From assembly GCA_021822115.1 (NCBI GenBank), contig JAJZSA010000065.1, positions 1 to 14,465 on the forward strand: a DNA stretch of 14,465 bases, given 5' to 3'. Position 1 is the first letter of the stretch; every line of letters begins with the position of its first letter. Below are positions 13,589-14,465 of this stretch, in pieces. Both the position numbers and the translations under genes were made by a program. The DNA is from Pseudomonadota bacterium (GTDB taxonomy: Bacteria; Pseudomonadota; Gammaproteobacteria; Burkholderiales; Gallionellaceae). A model generated the notes under the pieces. The model ran no database searches. It had not been told where the DNA came from and saw only the letters and a list, made by a program, of their open reading frames with translations.

Positions 13589-14332
13589 ATGGATAAATTG
13601 ATCTATACCGCGATGACGGGTGCTTCGCACATCCTGAATCAGCAGGCGACGGTGTCGAACAATCTGGCTAATCTCAACACACCTGGTTTTCGCGCCAGCA
13701 TCGATGCGTTCCGCAGCGTGCCGCTACAAGGTGAGGGCTTGCCTACGCGCACCTTCGTGGTGGATTCCACCGCCGGCACCGATTTCACGCAGGGTGTGAT
13801 GCAGCAGACCGGGCGCGCGCTGGATGTCGCCATCGCCGGGCCGGGCTGGATCGCGGTGCAGGATGCCAGCGGCAAGGAAGCCTATACCCGCAACGGCAGT
13901 TTGCAGATGTCGCCCAACGGCGTGTTGCAGACGCGCAACGGCCTGACCGTGATGGGCGATGCCGGGCCGTTGACCATCCCGCCCGATACGCAGGTGACCA
14001 TCGCCGGCGACGGCACCATCTCCACCGTGCCGACCAACAACCAGAAGAACGGCGTGGTGGTGGTGGGGCGCATCAAGCTCACCAATCCGCCCGAGGCGCA
14101 ATTGATGCGCGGCGAGGACGGGCTGTTCCGCACGCGCGACGGCAACCCCGCGGCGGCCGATGCCGGTGTGCGGGTGGTCGAGGGCAGTCTGGAGGGCAGC
14201 AACGTGAATGCGGTGGATGCCATGGTCAGCATGATCAACCTGGCGCGCCAGTTCGACACCCACATGAAGCTGCTGCAGAACGCCAACGACAACGACAAGC
14301 AAGCCACCTCCATCCTCAACCTCAATGCCTGA
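13589..14332 (+). CDS. flgF: Flagellar proximal rod protein FlgF
   Basis: FlgF is a rod protein between the proximal parts (FlgB, C) and the distal rod FlgG. The 247 residues match the usual length (E. coli 251). The N-terminus has MDKLIYTAMTGASHILNQQ and NNLANLNTPGFRA (24-36), the middle has AYTRNGSLQM (99-107), and the C-terminal D0 helix is NAVDAMVSMINLARQFD. The ATG is preceded by GGGGGAGG (13576-13583). The 46 bases after flgE hold only G-rich, weakly repetitive sequence. Confidence 0.96.
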   Translation: MDKLIYTAMTGASHILNQQATVSNNLANLNTPGFRASIDAFRSVPLQGEGLPTRTFVVDSTAGTDFTQGVMQQTGRALDVAIAGPGWIAVQDASGKEAYTRNGSLQMSPNGVLQTRNGLTVMGDAGPLTIPPDTQVTIAGDGTISTVPTNNQKNGVVVVGRIKLTNPPEAQLMRGEDGLFRTRDGNPAAADAGVRVVEGSLEGSNVNAVDAMVSMINLARQFDTHMKLLQNANDNDKQATSILNLNA

Positions 14333-14389
14333 TGATGTCGTCCCGGCATCGTTAAATCCCGAATAGGGAGGTTTTTCTCCATGTGTTCA

Positions 14390-14409
14390 CCGCTTGCATT
14401 TGCGAGCGG
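14390..14409. repeat. Hairpin between flgF and flgG
   Basis: CCGCTTGC (14390-14397) pairs with GCGAGCGG (14402-14409) around ATTT with one G-T pair. No T-run follows, so it is not a classical terminator. It may shape or process the message between flgF and flgG. A second, weaker stem, TCCC/GGGA (14357-14369), is followed by GGTTTTT. Confidence 0.5.
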
Positions 14410-14456
14410 CGGCGTAATGTGACAAACACGCACAGAACCCCGAAAGGACACACATC

Positions 14457-14465
14457 ATGATCCGT
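14457..14465 (+). CDS. flgG: Start of flagellar distal rod gene flgG (cut by the window edge)
   Basis: Only ATG-ATC-CGT (Met-Ile-Arg) is in the window, preceded by GAAAGGA at a suitable distance. FlgG proteins commonly begin MIRS, and flgG follows flgF in this operon. The identification rests mainly on gene order. Confidence 0.75.

Overview
This window looks like part of a betaproteobacterial chromosome. The GC-rich coding style, the end of a nuo operon followed by a Nudix gene and amt, and the flgN-flgM-flgA / flgBCDEFG arrangement all fit. A Gallionellaceae or Nitrosomonadales-type organism is my best guess, from general resemblance only.

Layout. (1) Positions 1-3033 hold the last two genes of the NADH dehydrogenase I operon, nuoM and nuoN, closed by an intrinsic terminator. 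(2) Positions 3053-5019 hold a Nudix hydrolase (ADP-ribose diphosphatase type) and an Amt ammonium transporter. The gap before amt has two NtrC-type enhancer sites and a textbook sigma-54 promoter, so amt should respond to nitrogen limitation. A strong terminator closes it. (3) Positions 5020-7561 form a visibly more AT-rich accessory block. It has about 300 bp of repeats without a gene, then a PD-(D/E)XK-like nuclease gene, a polytopic membrane protein and a small tail-anchored protein. The last two genes are each followed by a sequence that folds like an integron attC recombination site, so at least the last one sits in a gene cassette. No integrase is in the window. (4) Positions 7750-8910 hold an mtfA-like zinc peptidase and the decayed remains of a MazG-family nucleotide pyrophosphohydrolase gene. 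(5) Positions 8907-14465 are flagellar: flgN, flgM and flgA on the minus strand, with a sigma-28 promoter in front of flgM, and divergently flgB, flgC, flgD, flgE, flgF and the first codons of flgG on the plus strand.

How the genes work together. NuoM and NuoN are proton-pumping membrane subunits of complex I. Amt takes up ammonium under NtrC control. The flagellar genes encode the rod (FlgB, C, F, G), the hook (FlgE) with its cap (FlgD), the P-ring chaperone (FlgA), the anti-sigma-28 factor (FlgM) and the hook-filament junction chaperone (FlgN). The accessory block is the part most likely to hold something undescribed: a nuclease-like protein and two membrane proteins of unknown function, in or next to integron-type cassettes. 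A link between these three genes is inference only.
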